Shown here one piece after another: positions 1 to 9,801 of a DNA stretch of 64,000 bases. The position numbers and the translations under genes are program-made. Under the pieces are notes generated by a model that was not told the origin of the DNA, ran no database searches, and saw only the letters and a program-made list of their open reading frames with translations. Every line of letters starts with the position of its first letter. Within the stretch, counting starts at the first letter, position 1. Location: positions 124,001-188,000 of the forward strand of contig NZ_BPQE01000004.1 in assembly GCF_022179085.1 (NCBI RefSeq). The letters are read 5' to 3'. The stretch comes from Methylobacterium aerolatum. GTDB lineage: Bacteria > Pseudomonadota > Alphaproteobacteria > Rhizobiales > Beijerinckiaceae.

Positions 1-978
1 CCGAAGACCGGCCGGGTCCTCGGTGAGATCGAGGACGAGTTCGCCGACACCCTGACCGTGGGTGACACCTTCCTGTTCGCGGGCGAGACCCTGCGCTTCG
101 AGGGGCTCGCCGAGGACGAGGCCCTCGTCACCCGCGCCCCGCCGGGCACGGACCCGGCAATCCCCTCCTATGCCGGTTCCAAGTTCCCGCTCTCGACGTT
201 TCTCGCCGCGCGGGTGCGGGCGATCATCGCCGACCCGTTCGAGTGGGACCGGCTTCCGGCATCCATCGGCGACTACCTCGTGCAGCAGCGCCGCCGCTCG
301 GTCCTGCCGGGCGAGCGCGACCTGCTGGTCGAGACCTTCCCGCGGGGCAAGCGCCACTACCTCACCGCCTTCCCCTTCGAGGGGCGGCTCGCCCACCAGA
401 CGCTCGGGATGCTGCTGACGCGCCGCCTGGAGCGCGCGGGCCTGAGGCCGCTCGGCTTCGCGGCCAACGATTACGGCATCGCCATCTGGATGACGAAGGA
501 CATCTCCGAGCGGGCGGCCTTCGATCCGGATTTCATGGCCGGGCTGTTCGGCGAGGACATGCTGGGCGACGACCTCGAGGCGTGGCTCGATGAGTCGGCG
601 ATGATGAAGCGCACCTTCCGGCAATGCGCCGTGATCGCCGGGCTGATCGAGCGCCACCACCCCGGCCTGAAGAAGACCGGGCGGCAGGTCACGATCTCGA
701 CGGACCTGATCTTCGACGTGCTGCGCAAGCACGAGCCCGACCACTTGCTGCTGGCCGCCGCGCGGCAGGATGCGGCAACCGGACTCCTCGACGTGCGCCG
801 CCTCGGCATGATGCTAGAGCGCATCCAGGGGCGAATCATCCATCGCGCCCTCGACCGGGTGTCGCCCCTGTCGGTCTCCGTCATGCTGGAGATCGGCCGC
901 GAGCGGGTCTACGGCGAGGGGGCGGACGAGATTCTCGCCGAGGCGGAGGCGGAGCTTCTTCAGGAGGCCCTGGCTTGA
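1..978 (+). CDS. Ligase-associated DEXH-box helicase (Lhr-type), 3' part
   Basis: The frame is open from the first base, so the gene starts upstream of the window; about 325 C-terminal residues are present. They match the C-terminal half of Lhr-like 'ligase-associated DNA damage response' helicases, including the GRVLGEIEDEF...GDTFLFAGE stretch at the very start. The helicase motifs themselves lie outside the window. The stop overlaps the start of the next gene by 4 nt, and that gene encodes the phosphoesterase that normally accompanies this helicase, so the two are probably translated together in a DNA repair operon with an ATP-dependent ligase and an exonuclease upstream (inferred, not seen). 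Confidence 0.85.
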   Translation, partial: PKTGRVLGEIEDEFADTLTVGDTFLFAGETLRFEGLAEDEALVTRAPPGTDPAIPSYAGSKFPLSTFLAARVRAIIADPFEWDRLPASIGDYLVQQRRRSVLPGERDLLVETFPRGKRHYLTAFPFEGRLAHQTLGMLLTRRLERAGLRPLGFAANDYGIAIWMTKDISERAAFDPDFMAGLFGEDMLGDDLEAWLDESAMMKRTFRQCAVIAGLIERHHPGLKKTGRQVTISTDLIFDVLRKHEPDHLLLAAARQDAATGLLDVRRLGMMLERIQGRIIHRALDRVSPLSVSVMLEIGRERVYGEGADEILAEAEAELLQEALA

Positions 979-1745
979 GCCGAGGCCCGCGCGACGGTTC
1001 GCCCTCCCCCGACGCGATAGAGGATGCCCTGGTGGCGGCCGGACTCCGACTCGAGAAGACCCAGAAGCACCCGACGCTCACGCTCGCAGGGGAAGTGCTC
1101 ACCCTCGACCTCTGCGGCGGCCTCTGGATCGAGGCCCACCGCACGCTGATCGTCTCCGATCTGCACCTGGAGAAGGGTTCGTCCTTCGCCGCCCGGTCCG
1201 GCCAGTTCCTGCCGCCCTACGACACCCGAGAGACCCTGGCCTGCCTGCACGAGGCGATCATCCGGCACGATCCCGCCCGCGTCGTCGCGCTGGGCGATTC
1301 CTTCCACGACGCGAGGGGGCCCGAGCGGATGGAGCCCGGCGACCGGGCGATGATCGCCGCCCTGCAGGAGGGGCGCGACTGGGTCTGGATCGCGGGGAAC
1401 CACGATGCCGCCGTGCAGGACGGCGTCGGTGGACGCTACGCCGAGGCGTTGACCCTCGGCGGCCTCCTCCTGCGCCACGAACCGGGTGCCGACCCGGCGC
1501 CGGGCGAGATTTCCGGCCACCTCCATCCCTGCGGAAAGGTCGCGATGCGGGGCCGCGCCGTCCGCCGCCGCTGCTTCGTCACCGACGGTCACCGCCTGAT
1601 CATGCCGGCCTTCGGCGCCTATGCCGGCGGGCTCAACGTCCGTGACAAGGCCTTCGACGCGGCCTTCCCCAAGGGCTTCACCGCCTATCTCCTCGGGGAC
1701 GGGCGCGTGTTCACGATCGGCCGGGCGCAACTCGCCAGGGATTGA
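975..1745 (+). CDS. pdeM: Ligase-associated DNA damage response endonuclease PdeM
   Basis: Calcineurin-like metallophosphoesterase of 256 aa. Metal-binding motifs are visible in order: SDLHLEKG, ALGDSFHD, GNHD, and GHLHP with its metal-binding histidines near the C-terminal third. The chosen start is TTG at 975, which overlaps the helicase stop (TTGA) and has GGAGG about 8 nt upstream; GTG at 1032 is the alternative. PdeM-type enzymes are encoded beside Lhr-like helicases and ATP-dependent ligases in bacterial repair clusters, and the order here fits. The role in strand-break processing is taken from the family. Confidence 0.88.
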   Translation: MSRGPRDGSPSPDAIEDALVAAGLRLEKTQKHPTLTLAGEVLTLDLCGGLWIEAHRTLIVSDLHLEKGSSFAARSGQFLPPYDTRETLACLHEAIIRHDPARVVALGDSFHDARGPERMEPGDRAMIAALQEGRDWVWIAGNHDAAVQDGVGGRYAEALTLGGLLLRHEPGADPAPGEISGHLHPCGKVAMRGRAVRRRCFVTDGHRLIMPAFGAYAGGLNVRDKAFDAAFPKGFTAYLLGDGRVFTIGRAQLARD

Positions 1746-1888
1746 TGCGCGCCCGTCGTTGCGAGCGGAGCGCTTCCGTGTATCGCAGCGGGCCTCCGGG
1801 AGCCTGACCGAGAATACCCTCTTCCCCCAAATCACCTCGTCCTGAGAGGCTGGCCGGAAAGATCGTGGCGGCCCGTCACGACCTCCAC

Positions 1889-1980
1889 GTCATTGCGAGC
1901 GGAGCGAAGCAATCCAGGGTGGCGGGCCGTTTCCGATCGTGGCGCACCCCTGGATTGCTTCGCTCCGCTCGCAAGGACGG
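1889..1980. repeat. REP-like palindrome, copy 1
   Basis: A 92-nt inverted repeat: GCGAGCGGAGCGAAGCAATCC on the left is mirrored on the right, and the loop carries a conserved asymmetric sequence (CGTTTCCGA). It lies in the convergent gap between pdeM and the CorA gene. Eight other full, degenerate or partial copies occur in this window. It could act as a bidirectional terminator or mRNA stabiliser (inferred). Open frames reading through it give spurious ERSNPG-type peptides. Confidence 0.85.
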
Positions 1981-1988
1981 AGGGGGCG

Positions 1989-2963
1989 TCAGAACCAGCC
2001 GCGGATCCTGAAGTACACGATCGGAATGATCGCGCTGATCAGGATGAGACCGAGGGCGTAAGGGTAGCCGTAGGTCCATTCCAGTTCCGGCATGTATTTG
2101 AAGTTCATGCCGTACATCGAGGCGATCAGCGTCGGCGGGACGCCCACCACCGAGACAACGGTGAGGACCCGGAAGACGTTGTTTTGCTCGATGTTGATGA
2201 GGCCCAGCGCCGCGTCGAGGAGGAACTGCACGTTCTCGGCGAGCCGCGTCTCGAACTCGTCGAGGGACTCGATGTCCCGCTTCAACGTCTCGTAGCGGCC
2301 GTCGTCGGCCAGTTCCAACCCCTCGCAGGCGCTCGCCACGAAGGGAACGATCCGCTCCAGGCCGAGCAGGCTTGCCCGCACCTTGCCGAGCACCTTCCCC
2401 CGGCGGCTGATTCCCCGCAGGATCCGGCGCAGCGCGAGATCCCGGCGGCGGGGCGGAGGGTCCTCCATCCGGCGGGCATGGGGGCCGCGTACGTCGAAAT
2501 CGAAGATGCGGCTCGACAGGGAGTCGAGGTCGGCCGCCATCTCCTCCAGGGCGTCGGCGAGGCTGTCGACCAATTCCTCCAGGATCACCAGCAGGATTTC
2601 GCCGGGGTCACCCCCCTCCCCGTCGTCGATGCGCGTCCGGGCATGATCGAACGCACGCAGATCGTGGAAGCGGATGGTGACGAGGTGATCCTTCGTGAGC
2701 ATGAAGCCCAGCGGCAGGAGCTGGGAGTCCGCTCGCTCGAAGGTGATCATCGGAGTCGAGAGCGACAGCCCGGTCTTCACCCGGCGCAGGCGGCTCGACG
2801 ACTCGACCTCGGAGAGCGCCGCCCGGGAGGGGACGCGCAGGCCCGTCCGCGCCTCGACGTCCGCCACGGTCTCCGCCGAGGGATCCAGCAGATCGAACCA
2901 GACACCAGCGCCCCGCGCAGGCGCATCGCTGGCGGATGCCGAGGATCCGGTGGAGATCGCCAT
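1989..2963 (-). CDS. corA: CorA-family divalent cation transporter
   Basis: Predicted 324-aa inner-membrane Mg2+/Co2+ channel. The N-terminal cytoplasmic domain begins at WFDLLDP. The C-terminus has the two transmembrane helices of the family, with the signature YGMN at about residue 284 at the end of the first one. The chosen ATG at 2963 puts the start just before the conserved domain. A GTG at 3041 in the same frame has a better Shine-Dalgarno (GAGGAG on the minus strand at 3055-3060) and would add 26 residues, but that extension would be encoded by the groESL promoter. The gene is divergent from groESL. Substrate is not resolved by sequence alone. Confidence 0.87.
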   Translation of the reverse strand: MAISTGSSASASDAPARGAGVWFDLLDPSAETVADVEARTGLRVPSRAALSEVESSSRLRRVKTGLSLSTPMITFERADSQLLPLGFMLTKDHLVTIRFHDLRAFDHARTRIDDGEGGDPGEILLVILEELVDSLADALEEMAADLDSLSSRIFDFDVRGPHARRMEDPPPRRRDLALRRILRGISRRGKVLGKVRASLLGLERIVPFVASACEGLELADDGRYETLKRDIESLDEFETRLAENVQFLLDAALGLINIEQNNVFRVLTVVSVVGVPPTLIASMYGMNFKYMPELEWTYGYPYALGLILISAIIPIVYFRIRGWF

Positions 2964-3024
2964 GAAGGGAGAATCCGTGGAAAGGCGCCGCGCCTGAGAG
3001 GGGGGGGAGCGGGGTGCGACAGTC

Positions 3025-3053
3025 TTGACTCGAAAACCCACGATGGCTATCTG
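3025..3053 (+). promoter_or_regulatory. groESL promoter
   Basis: TTGACT at 3025-3030, a 17-nt spacer, then TATCTG at 3048-3053. Transcription would begin near 3060, immediately before the CIRCE element, which is the usual arrangement for HrcA-controlled groESL. The spacing and position are seen; the sigma-70 assignment is inferred. Confidence 0.65.
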
Positions 3054-3063
3054 CCTCCTCGTG

Positions 3064-3090
3064 TTAGCACTCGTCAGGCGAGAGTGCTAA
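3064..3090 (+). promoter_or_regulatory. CIRCE operator (HrcA binding site)
   Basis: Perfect 9-9-9 match: TTAGCACTC (3064-3072), a 9-nt spacer, GAGTGCTAA (3082-3090). CIRCE is the operator of the heat-shock repressor HrcA. Its position between the promoter and groES indicates repression of groESL at normal temperature. The site also sits about 100 nt upstream of the divergent corA start. Confidence 0.95.
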
Positions 3091-3172
3091 CAGAGGTGCT
3101 ACCAGCGAGAGTGCGTGTGGTCGGCTAGGCCGCATCAACGCCATCTCCAGACCTGAAGCAAGAGGGCTGCTC

Positions 3173-3463
3173 ATGAAGTTCCGTCCGCTGCACGACCGCG
3201 TGGTCGTCCGCCGCATCGAGAGCGAAGAGAGGACGAAGGGCGGGATCATCATTCCCGATTCCGCCAAGGAGAAGCCGCAGGAGGGCGAGATCATCGCCGT
3301 CGGATCCGGCGCCCGCGACGAGACCGGCCGGGTCAACCCGCTCGACGTCAAGGCCGGCGACCGCGTGCTGTTCGGCAAGTGGTCCGGCACCGAGGTCAAG
3401 ATAGACGGTGAAGATCTCCTCATCATGAAGGAGTCGGACATCATGGGCGTGGTCAACGTCTGA
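3173..3463 (+). CDS. groES: Co-chaperonin GroES (Cpn10)
   Basis: 96 aa, the usual GroES length, starting [14 protein letters not shown] and including the mobile loop ([12 protein letters not shown]) that docks on GroEL. It forms the heptameric lid of the folding chamber in the cytoplasm. The gene follows a clear promoter and CIRCE site and precedes groEL by 89 nt, so the two form one heat-shock operon under HrcA. Confidence 0.98.
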   Translation: MKFRPLHDRVVVRRIESEERTKGGIIIPDSAKEKPQEGEIIAVGSGARDETGRVNPLDVKAGDRVLFGKWSGTEVKIDGEDLLIMKESDIMGVVNV

Positions 3464-3549
3464 TCACGGCTCGGCCGACCTTCACAGGCTTTTGGCTTCG
3501 TGAGGCCGAATACGGCTCCGAAGCGCAACCTCCAATCGAAAGAGTTTAG

Positions 3550-5193
<1,644 letters not shown>

Positions 5194-5223
5194 GTCCACG
5201 CCACCCGTCACGGACGGAAGGAA

Positions 5224-5255
5224 GGGGGTCGCCGAAAGGCGGCCCCTTTTCTTTT
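5224..5255 (+). terminator. groESL rho-independent terminator
   Basis: A 9-bp stem GGGGTCGCC / GGCGGCCCC (one G-U pair) with a GAAA tetraloop, followed by TTTTCTTTT. It lies 30 nt after the groEL stop and ends where the first possible in-frame start (TTG 5254) of the ParD-like gene begins. Confidence 0.9.
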
Positions 5256-5556
5256 GGGCGTCGCGGCGGCACTTTTACCAGGATTTGGTACACCGGCGGC
5301 CGGAGGGCGTGACGGGGGACGCAACACCTCGATTGCCCTCAACGACCATTTCTTGCGCTTCATCGAGAGGCAGGTCCAGGGAGGACGTTATGGCTCTGCC
5401 AGCGATGTCGTGCGCGCGGGCCTGCGGCTTCTCGAAGAGCACGAGGCCAAACTCGCGGGGCTTCGCGCGGCGCTGATCGAGGGAGAGGAGAGCGGTCCTG
5501 CCCAACCGTTCGACGTCGAGGAGTTCTTGCAGAGCAAAGACGACGACCGGCAGTGA
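5254..5556 (+). CDS. parD: ParD-family antitoxin (start uncertain)
   Basis: The reading frame contains a clear ParD ribbon-helix-helix antitoxin: RNTSIAL (beta strand), then GRYGSASDVVRAGLRLLEEHE (two helices), then an acidic toxin-binding tail. It overlaps the toxin gene by 4 nt, as parDE pairs do. The start is a problem. Family members begin about 3-5 residues before NTSI, but no ATG or GTG lies there in frame. The only in-frame start upstream is TTG 5254, inside the groEL terminator. A GTG at 5309 would be in frame if the G-run at 5314-5318 had one more G. An inverted repeat TACCA-N5-TGGTA at 5276-5290 could be the ParD operator. The gene may be slightly damaged, use an unusual start, or reflect a sequencing error. 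Confidence 0.75.
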   Translation: MGVAAALLPGFGTPAAGGRDGGRNTSIALNDHFLRFIERQVQGGRYGSASDVVRAGLRLLEEHEAKLAGLRAALIEGEESGPAQPFDVEEFLQSKDDDRQ

Positions 5557-5849
5557 GTGGCCGCTATACTCTCACCCCAAGGGCGCGCCGCGACCTCGAT
5601 GAGATTTGGATATCCTCGGTACGCACCGGGGGCCCGACCCAAGCTGAGACGTCTGTTCGGCGCCTCGACGGCGCCTTCCGCGATCTTGCCGGCGGTTTCA
5701 AGGTCGGCCGCAACGCGGACGACCTTCGACAGGGTTACCTCCTACACTCGGTCGGATCGCACATCGTCTATTATCGCCGGCCAGACGACCTGCACATCGA
5801 GATCGTTCGCGTCCTCCATGGGCGGATGGATCCGGGCCGCCCTCTCTGA
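5553..5849 (+). CDS. parE: ParE-family toxin (RelE/ParE superfamily)
   Basis: 98 aa starting with GTG (GTGA overlap with parD). It shows the ParE fold pattern: LTPRARRDLDEIW at the N-terminus, RQGYLLHSVGSHIVYYRR in the core strands and IEIVRVLHGRMD at the C-terminus. ParE toxins poison DNA gyrase; RelE relatives cut mRNA. The ParE-like sequence and the ParD partner favour gyrase as target, but this is family-based. The frame looks intact, although the antitoxin start is doubtful. Confidence 0.85.
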   Translation: MSGRYTLTPRARRDLDEIWISSVRTGGPTQAETSVRRLDGAFRDLAGGFKVGRNADDLRQGYLLHSVGSHIVYYRRPDDLHIEIVRVLHGRMDPGRPL

Positions 5850-5863
5850 CACGCCGTGCTCGG

Positions 5864-7183
5864 TCACGCCGTCCCGCGATCCTCGGCAACGGGCATTGCC
5901 GCCTGAGCCACGCCCGACAGCGGCACGATCTTCAACACCGTGATCCGGTTCTTGGCCTTCCGCAGCACCTTGAAGCGGAAGCCATGGAAGTTGAAGGCGG
6001 TGCCCTGGTCGGGGATGGTGCGGGCCTCGTGGATCACGAGGCCGGCGATGGTGGTGGCCTCGTCGTCGGGCAGGTGCCAGTCCATGGCGCGGTTCAGGTC
6101 GCGGATCGGCACGCCGCCATCGACGTTCACCGAGCCGTCCCCCTGGATGCGCACGCCGGAGACCGTCACGTCGTGCTCGTCGGCGATGTCGCCCACGATC
6201 TCCTCCAGGATGTCCTCCAGCGTCACGAGGCCCATCACCTCGCCGTACTCGTCCACGACGAGGGCGAAGTGGGTCTTCTTCGAGAGGAACGCCTTGAGCT
6301 GAGCCCTGAGGCTCGTGGTCCCGGGGATGAACCACGTCTCCAGCGCCAGCGCCTCGACCTTGAGGCCGGAGGCGTCGCCGCCCGCCGCGTCGAGGGCGCG
6401 GAGCAGGTCCTTGGCGTGGAGCACGCCGATGATGTTCTCCGGCGTGCCCCGCCAGAGCGGCATGCGGGTGTAGGGCGAGGCCAGGACCGCCCGCACGATC
6501 TCCTCGGACGACATGTCGGCATCGATCGCCCGCATCTTGGTGCGGTGGACCATGACTTCCGAGACGGTGAGGTTCGACAGGTCGAGGAGGCCGCCGAGCA
6601 TATCGCGCTCGGCCCGCTCCACCCCGCCCTCCCGGTGCAGGAGCGCCACCTGCCCGCGGATCTCCTCGGCGGCGGTGAGGATGGACTGGTGCTCGCCGAT
6701 GGTGACGCCGAAGGGCTTCAGCATCACCCGCACCAGTTGCTCAATGGCGAGTGCCGGCGGTCCCATCAGGGCCACGGCGAAGGCGACGGGCCGGGCGATC
6801 AGCAGGGCGATCTTGTCCGGGTTGGAGATGGCCAGCGTCTTCGGCAGCACCTCCGCGAAGACGATGACCAGCACCGACATGCCGACGGTCGCGTAGATCA
6901 CGCCGCTCTTGCCGAAGAGGGCCGTCAGCACACTCGTGGTGAAGGCCGAGGCGCCGATGGCCACGATGTTGTAGCCGATCAGCATCGCGCCGATGAACCG
7001 CTCGCGGATCGCGAGGATGCGGTTGACGATGCTGGCCCGTGAATCGCCCCCCTGTTCGAGGGCGTGCATCCGCGCCCGCGAGGCGGCCGTGAAGGCGGTC
7101 TCTGCGCCCGCGAAGAAGGCCGAGAGCACCAGCGAGATCAGCACGATGCTCGCGGCGAACCAGAGGTCGGTATGCGTGTCCAT
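5864..7183 (-). CDS. HlyC/CorC-family membrane protein (CNNM and CBS domains)
   Basis: 439 aa starting MDTHTDLWF (ATG 7183). Order of parts: a CNNM/DUF21 transmembrane region at about residues 8-185 (including FFAGAETAFTAASRAR), a tandem CBS pair at about 205-330 (VMVHRTKMRAID and LVVDEYGEVMGLVTLEDILEEIVG), and a C-terminal CorC/HlyC domain ending near residue 425. Such proteins are implicated in Mg2+/Co2+ efflux or resistance. The gene stands alone and converges on parE with a 14-nt gap. A longer in-frame start at 7255 adds 24 residues and is less likely. Confidence 0.88.
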   Translation of the reverse strand: MDTHTDLWFAASIVLISLVLSAFFAGAETAFTAASRARMHALEQGGDSRASIVNRILAIRERFIGAMLIGYNIVAIGASAFTTSVLTALFGKSGVIYATVGMSVLVIVFAEVLPKTLAISNPDKIALLIARPVAFAVALMGPPALAIEQLVRVMLKPFGVTIGEHQSILTAAEEIRGQVALLHREGGVERAERDMLGGLLDLSNLTVSEVMVHRTKMRAIDADMSSEEIVRAVLASPYTRMPLWRGTPENIIGVLHAKDLLRALDAAGGDASGLKVEALALETWFIPGTTSLRAQLKAFLSKKTHFALVVDEYGEVMGLVTLEDILEEIVGDIADEHDVTVSGVRIQGDGSVNVDGGVPIRDLNRAMDWHLPDDEATTIAGLVIHEARTIPDQGTAFNFHGFRFKVLRKAKNRITVLKIVPLSGVAQAAMPVAEDRGTA

Positions 7184-7372
7184 GGGCCGGATCTGATGCG
7201 GCCCGGAAGGAGGCGCCGCGTCAGCCTCTATAGCGCCGCCGCGCCGCAGGCGCATGCGGCTGTTGGGGGAGCCTGCCGGAACCCGTCCTACGCTGCCCGC
7301 GGCGTCTCAGGCGCGCCGTCCCCTGCATGGGCAGCGGAGCCGTCCACCGGGGGAATCCGTCACACGCCTCGT

Positions 7373-7527
7373 TGCAGCGACGCACTCACTTCGTTCATGC
7401 GCCCTGCCACAAGCGTTTGTTTTTACTTCATTTTCCTCAGGCAAGGCATCAGCCGAGACTGGAAAAATTGATGCAAAAACAATGAGCGCGTGCAGACACG
7501 CATGAACGAAGTGAGTGCGTCACTGCA
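7373..7527. repeat. MITE-like imperfect palindrome (155 nt)
   Basis: Perfect 23-bp inverted arms at 7379-7401 and 7499-7521 (GACGCACTCACTTCGTTCATG... and its complement), extended outward by TGCAG/CTGCA and inward by an imperfect match around GTTTTT...ATTTTCC. The inside is clearly AT-richer than the flanks, and the right end abuts the stop codon of the next gene (7528-7530). No transposase is present. The rest of the 344-nt gap (7184-7372) shows no gene. Confidence 0.7.
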
Positions 7528-9126
7528 CTAGGGGCTTCCCAGCCGCCGCGCCGTCCACGTCGCCCAGTAGGCCGGGCGGCCGTAGATCCGGGAGCCCGTG
7601 CCACCGCCGGGGCCGGGGGCGAGGCGGTCCACCCAGGTGAGAACGCCCGACCTGCCGGCATAGCTCGCAGGGACGTCGAGGTTGCCGAAGGCGTCGGTCA
7701 TCCAGAAATGACTGCTGCGGTCGAACCGCCCGGCCCCGTCGCCGCCGGAGCTGAGGCCGAGATAGGTGTTCGACCGCGCGGCCTCGACCGGTTCCGAGAA
7801 CAGGGTCAGTGACCCGATCCCGGCCGGATCGAGATCGGCCGTATATTGCAGGCAGATGTCCGCCACGGGCCCGCCGGGTGCGTTGGCCGGCCGGTAGCAG
7901 GTGTAGGCGACGGCCCAGCTCTGGGCGTCCCGCGCGCGGGCAGCCCGCACGAGGCTGCCCGGCGGCAGCACGCCCCCGAGGCGGCGGGGCGCCGACCACA
8001 CCCGTTCCGCGGCGAGATCCTTTGAGGTGCGGAGGTAGAGGCCCATGCGGCGCCGCTCGGGCGGAAGGCCGCAATCCTCGGGCAGCACGTCGGTGTACAC
8101 GTAGTGGTAGGTGCGATCGACGACGCTGATCGAGCCGTCGAGCCCCGCCGTGTCGAAGGGGGCGGCCGCGCAGGCCGAGGCGAGCGGCTGGCCCCCCTCG
8201 TCCATGACCGGCGCGGGCACCAGCGGCTCCCGGCGGCGGCCCCTGCCCTCGCCGCCGACCGGCGTCCAGGCGAAGCCGTTGCCGTCCTCGGCGCGGGTCC
8301 TGATCTCGAAGGACACGAAGTCGAGGGTCCGGGCCTCGATCTGGATCCGGCGGCGCAGTCCCTCTTCGGCGGGGGGCTCTTCCCGGCGGCGGGACCGGCG
8401 GCGGCGCGACGGCTCCTCCGGCTGCGGCGCGACGGCCGGGCCCGGCACGGTGGACGGCGCCGCCTCCTGGCCGAGCATGAAGACGTAGAAGTACGCCTCG
8501 CCCGCCCAATCCCGCCCGGAGATGGCGATGGGCGAGCGGGGGCCGATCCCCTCGCGGACGACGGCGGCTCCGGCCGCCTCCGGCACGTCGCGCCGCCCTC
8601 GCCGCCCGCGCCCCTCGGGGCGCCGTTCGGGCAGGCTGATGCCGAAGCGCGCCTCGGCCTCGGCCAGGATCATCGCGAGCTGTTCGGGATTGCGGCCGGT
8701 GCGCAGGGTGCCGCCGTCGCGGCTGTCGGTGGCCCGCCGCTCGGGGCAGGCATCCTCCCGGCCGCGGCCGGAGACCGGGCTCTCGCCCTGGTAGACCGAC
8801 ACGACCGAGCCGGGGGGATTGCTCCGGGCCAAGTGGAGGAGCTGGGCGCCCCGCACGAAGGCGCAGGCGCGCGGCGCGGCGAGCACGCCCTCGGCCCCGC
8901 TCCCGTCCCGGCAGATCTCGAGGGTTCCCCCGCCGGTGCGGAAGCAGCTCGGCGCGAGGCCGTCCGATCCCGGACGCGCCGCCGCCGGACCGCCGACCCC
9001 CACCGCGAGGAGGGCCGCCAGCCCCGCAAGGCCGGCACGGGGGAGCGGCCACGGCGCGGGACATCGGCGGCGCGGGGCGGCGCCCGGCAGGGGAGTGGCG
9101 CAGCGGGTGGCGGGTGAGGTCGACAT
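7528..9126 (-). CDS. Predicted exported protein of unknown function
   Basis: 532 aa from ATG 9126. A positively charged N-terminus and a hydrophobic stretch (AGLAGLAALLAVGVGGPAAA) ending in AxA-like residues look like a signal peptide. A low-complexity Arg/Glu/Pro-rich segment lies near residues 175-260 (RRRRSRRREEPP). The C-terminal half has W- and Y-rich strands and several Cys residues that could form periplasmic disulfides. I do not recognise the family. A longer start at 9186 is possible. No operon partner; divergent from the DUF3775 gene. Confidence 0.7.
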   Translation of the reverse strand: MSTSPATRCATPLPGAAPRRRCPAPWPLPRAGLAGLAALLAVGVGGPAAARPGSDGLAPSCFRTGGGTLEICRDGSGAEGVLAAPRACAFVRGAQLLHLARSNPPGSVVSVYQGESPVSGRGREDACPERRATDSRDGGTLRTGRNPEQLAMILAEAEARFGISLPERRPEGRGRRGRRDVPEAAGAAVVREGIGPRSPIAISGRDWAGEAYFYVFMLGQEAAPSTVPGPAVAPQPEEPSRRRRSRRREEPPAEEGLRRRIQIEARTLDFVSFEIRTRAEDGNGFAWTPVGGEGRGRRREPLVPAPVMDEGGQPLASACAAAPFDTAGLDGSISVVDRTYHYVYTDVLPEDCGLPPERRRMGLYLRTSKDLAAERVWSAPRRLGGVLPPGSLVRAARARDAQSWAVAYTCYRPANAPGGPVADICLQYTADLDPAGIGSLTLFSEPVEAARSNTYLGLSSGGDGAGRFDRSSHFWMTDAFGNLDVPASYAGRSGVLTWVDRLAPGPGGGTGSRIYGRPAYWATWTARRLGSP

Positions 9127-9389
9127 CGGCCAACCGCAAGCCCGGACGCCGCGATATCGTTCCGCTTGTCCGCGCGAGCCCCGCAATCTTCCGGGGATAT
9201 CGCCGCGGGCGGGCGGATCCGCGAATCGTCCGGAGCCGGCGAACCCGTCGCGGCCTCGCCCGTTGTCGCGGCGCAGGCGGTTCGGGGCCGTCCCGGCCCG
9301 GTCGGCCCCGTGGGGCCAGCCCCGCGAGCCGTGGCCGTCACCGCCGCCACCATCGTTTCGTGTTTCGCGTCCGCTTCGAGGAGACGAGT

Positions 9390-9788
9390 ATGGACATCGC
9401 CGCAGACACCGTTTCCGACATCGTTATCCGCCTGCGCGCGATCGAGGTGAAGGAAGGCGCCACCGACCCGGATTCGGGATCGAACCCCATCGACGACGGC
9501 GCCACCGACGTCCTCGTCTCCGGCACCGACGACGCCACGGAATCCGAGGTGCGCGGCATGATCGCCGGGCTCGACGACGATTCCCGGGCGGAACTGCTGG
9601 CGCTCCTCTATGTCGGGCGCGGCGACATGGAGCCGGAGGAATGGGACGAGGCGGTGAAGTTCGCGCGGGAGCGCGAGGCCGCCGGCGAGGGCGCCGTGAA
9701 GGAACTCCTGCGCACCCCCGATGCGGGCGACCTCCTGGAGGAGGGGCTCGACGCCTTGGGACTGACCCCGGACCTCCCCCAAGCCTGA
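9390..9788 (+). CDS. DUF3775 domain protein
   Basis: 132-aa acidic cytoplasmic protein. ATG 9390 has GAGGAG 7 nt upstream, which decides the start against longer frames. The C-terminal half (SRAELLALLYVGRGD...EEWDEAVKFARE...LLRTPDAGDLLEEGLDALG) matches the alphaproteobacterial DUF3775 pattern. Function unknown. It lies 13 nt before the App1-like gene and is probably cotranscribed with it. Confidence 0.8.
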   Translation: MDIAADTVSDIVIRLRAIEVKEGATDPDSGSNPIDDGATDVLVSGTDDATESEVRGMIAGLDDDSRAELLALLYVGRGDMEPEEWDEAVKFAREREAAGEGAVKELLRTPDAGDLLEEGLDALGLTPDLPQA

Positions 9789-9801
9789 GGTCCGGGGAAC
9801 G

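Noticed and set aside
1893-3128. A 411-codon plus-strand frame beginning in the repeat at 1889
   Set aside because: It starts inside a REP-like element and is antisense to corA; the ERSNPG-type start is the typical readthrough of this repeat.
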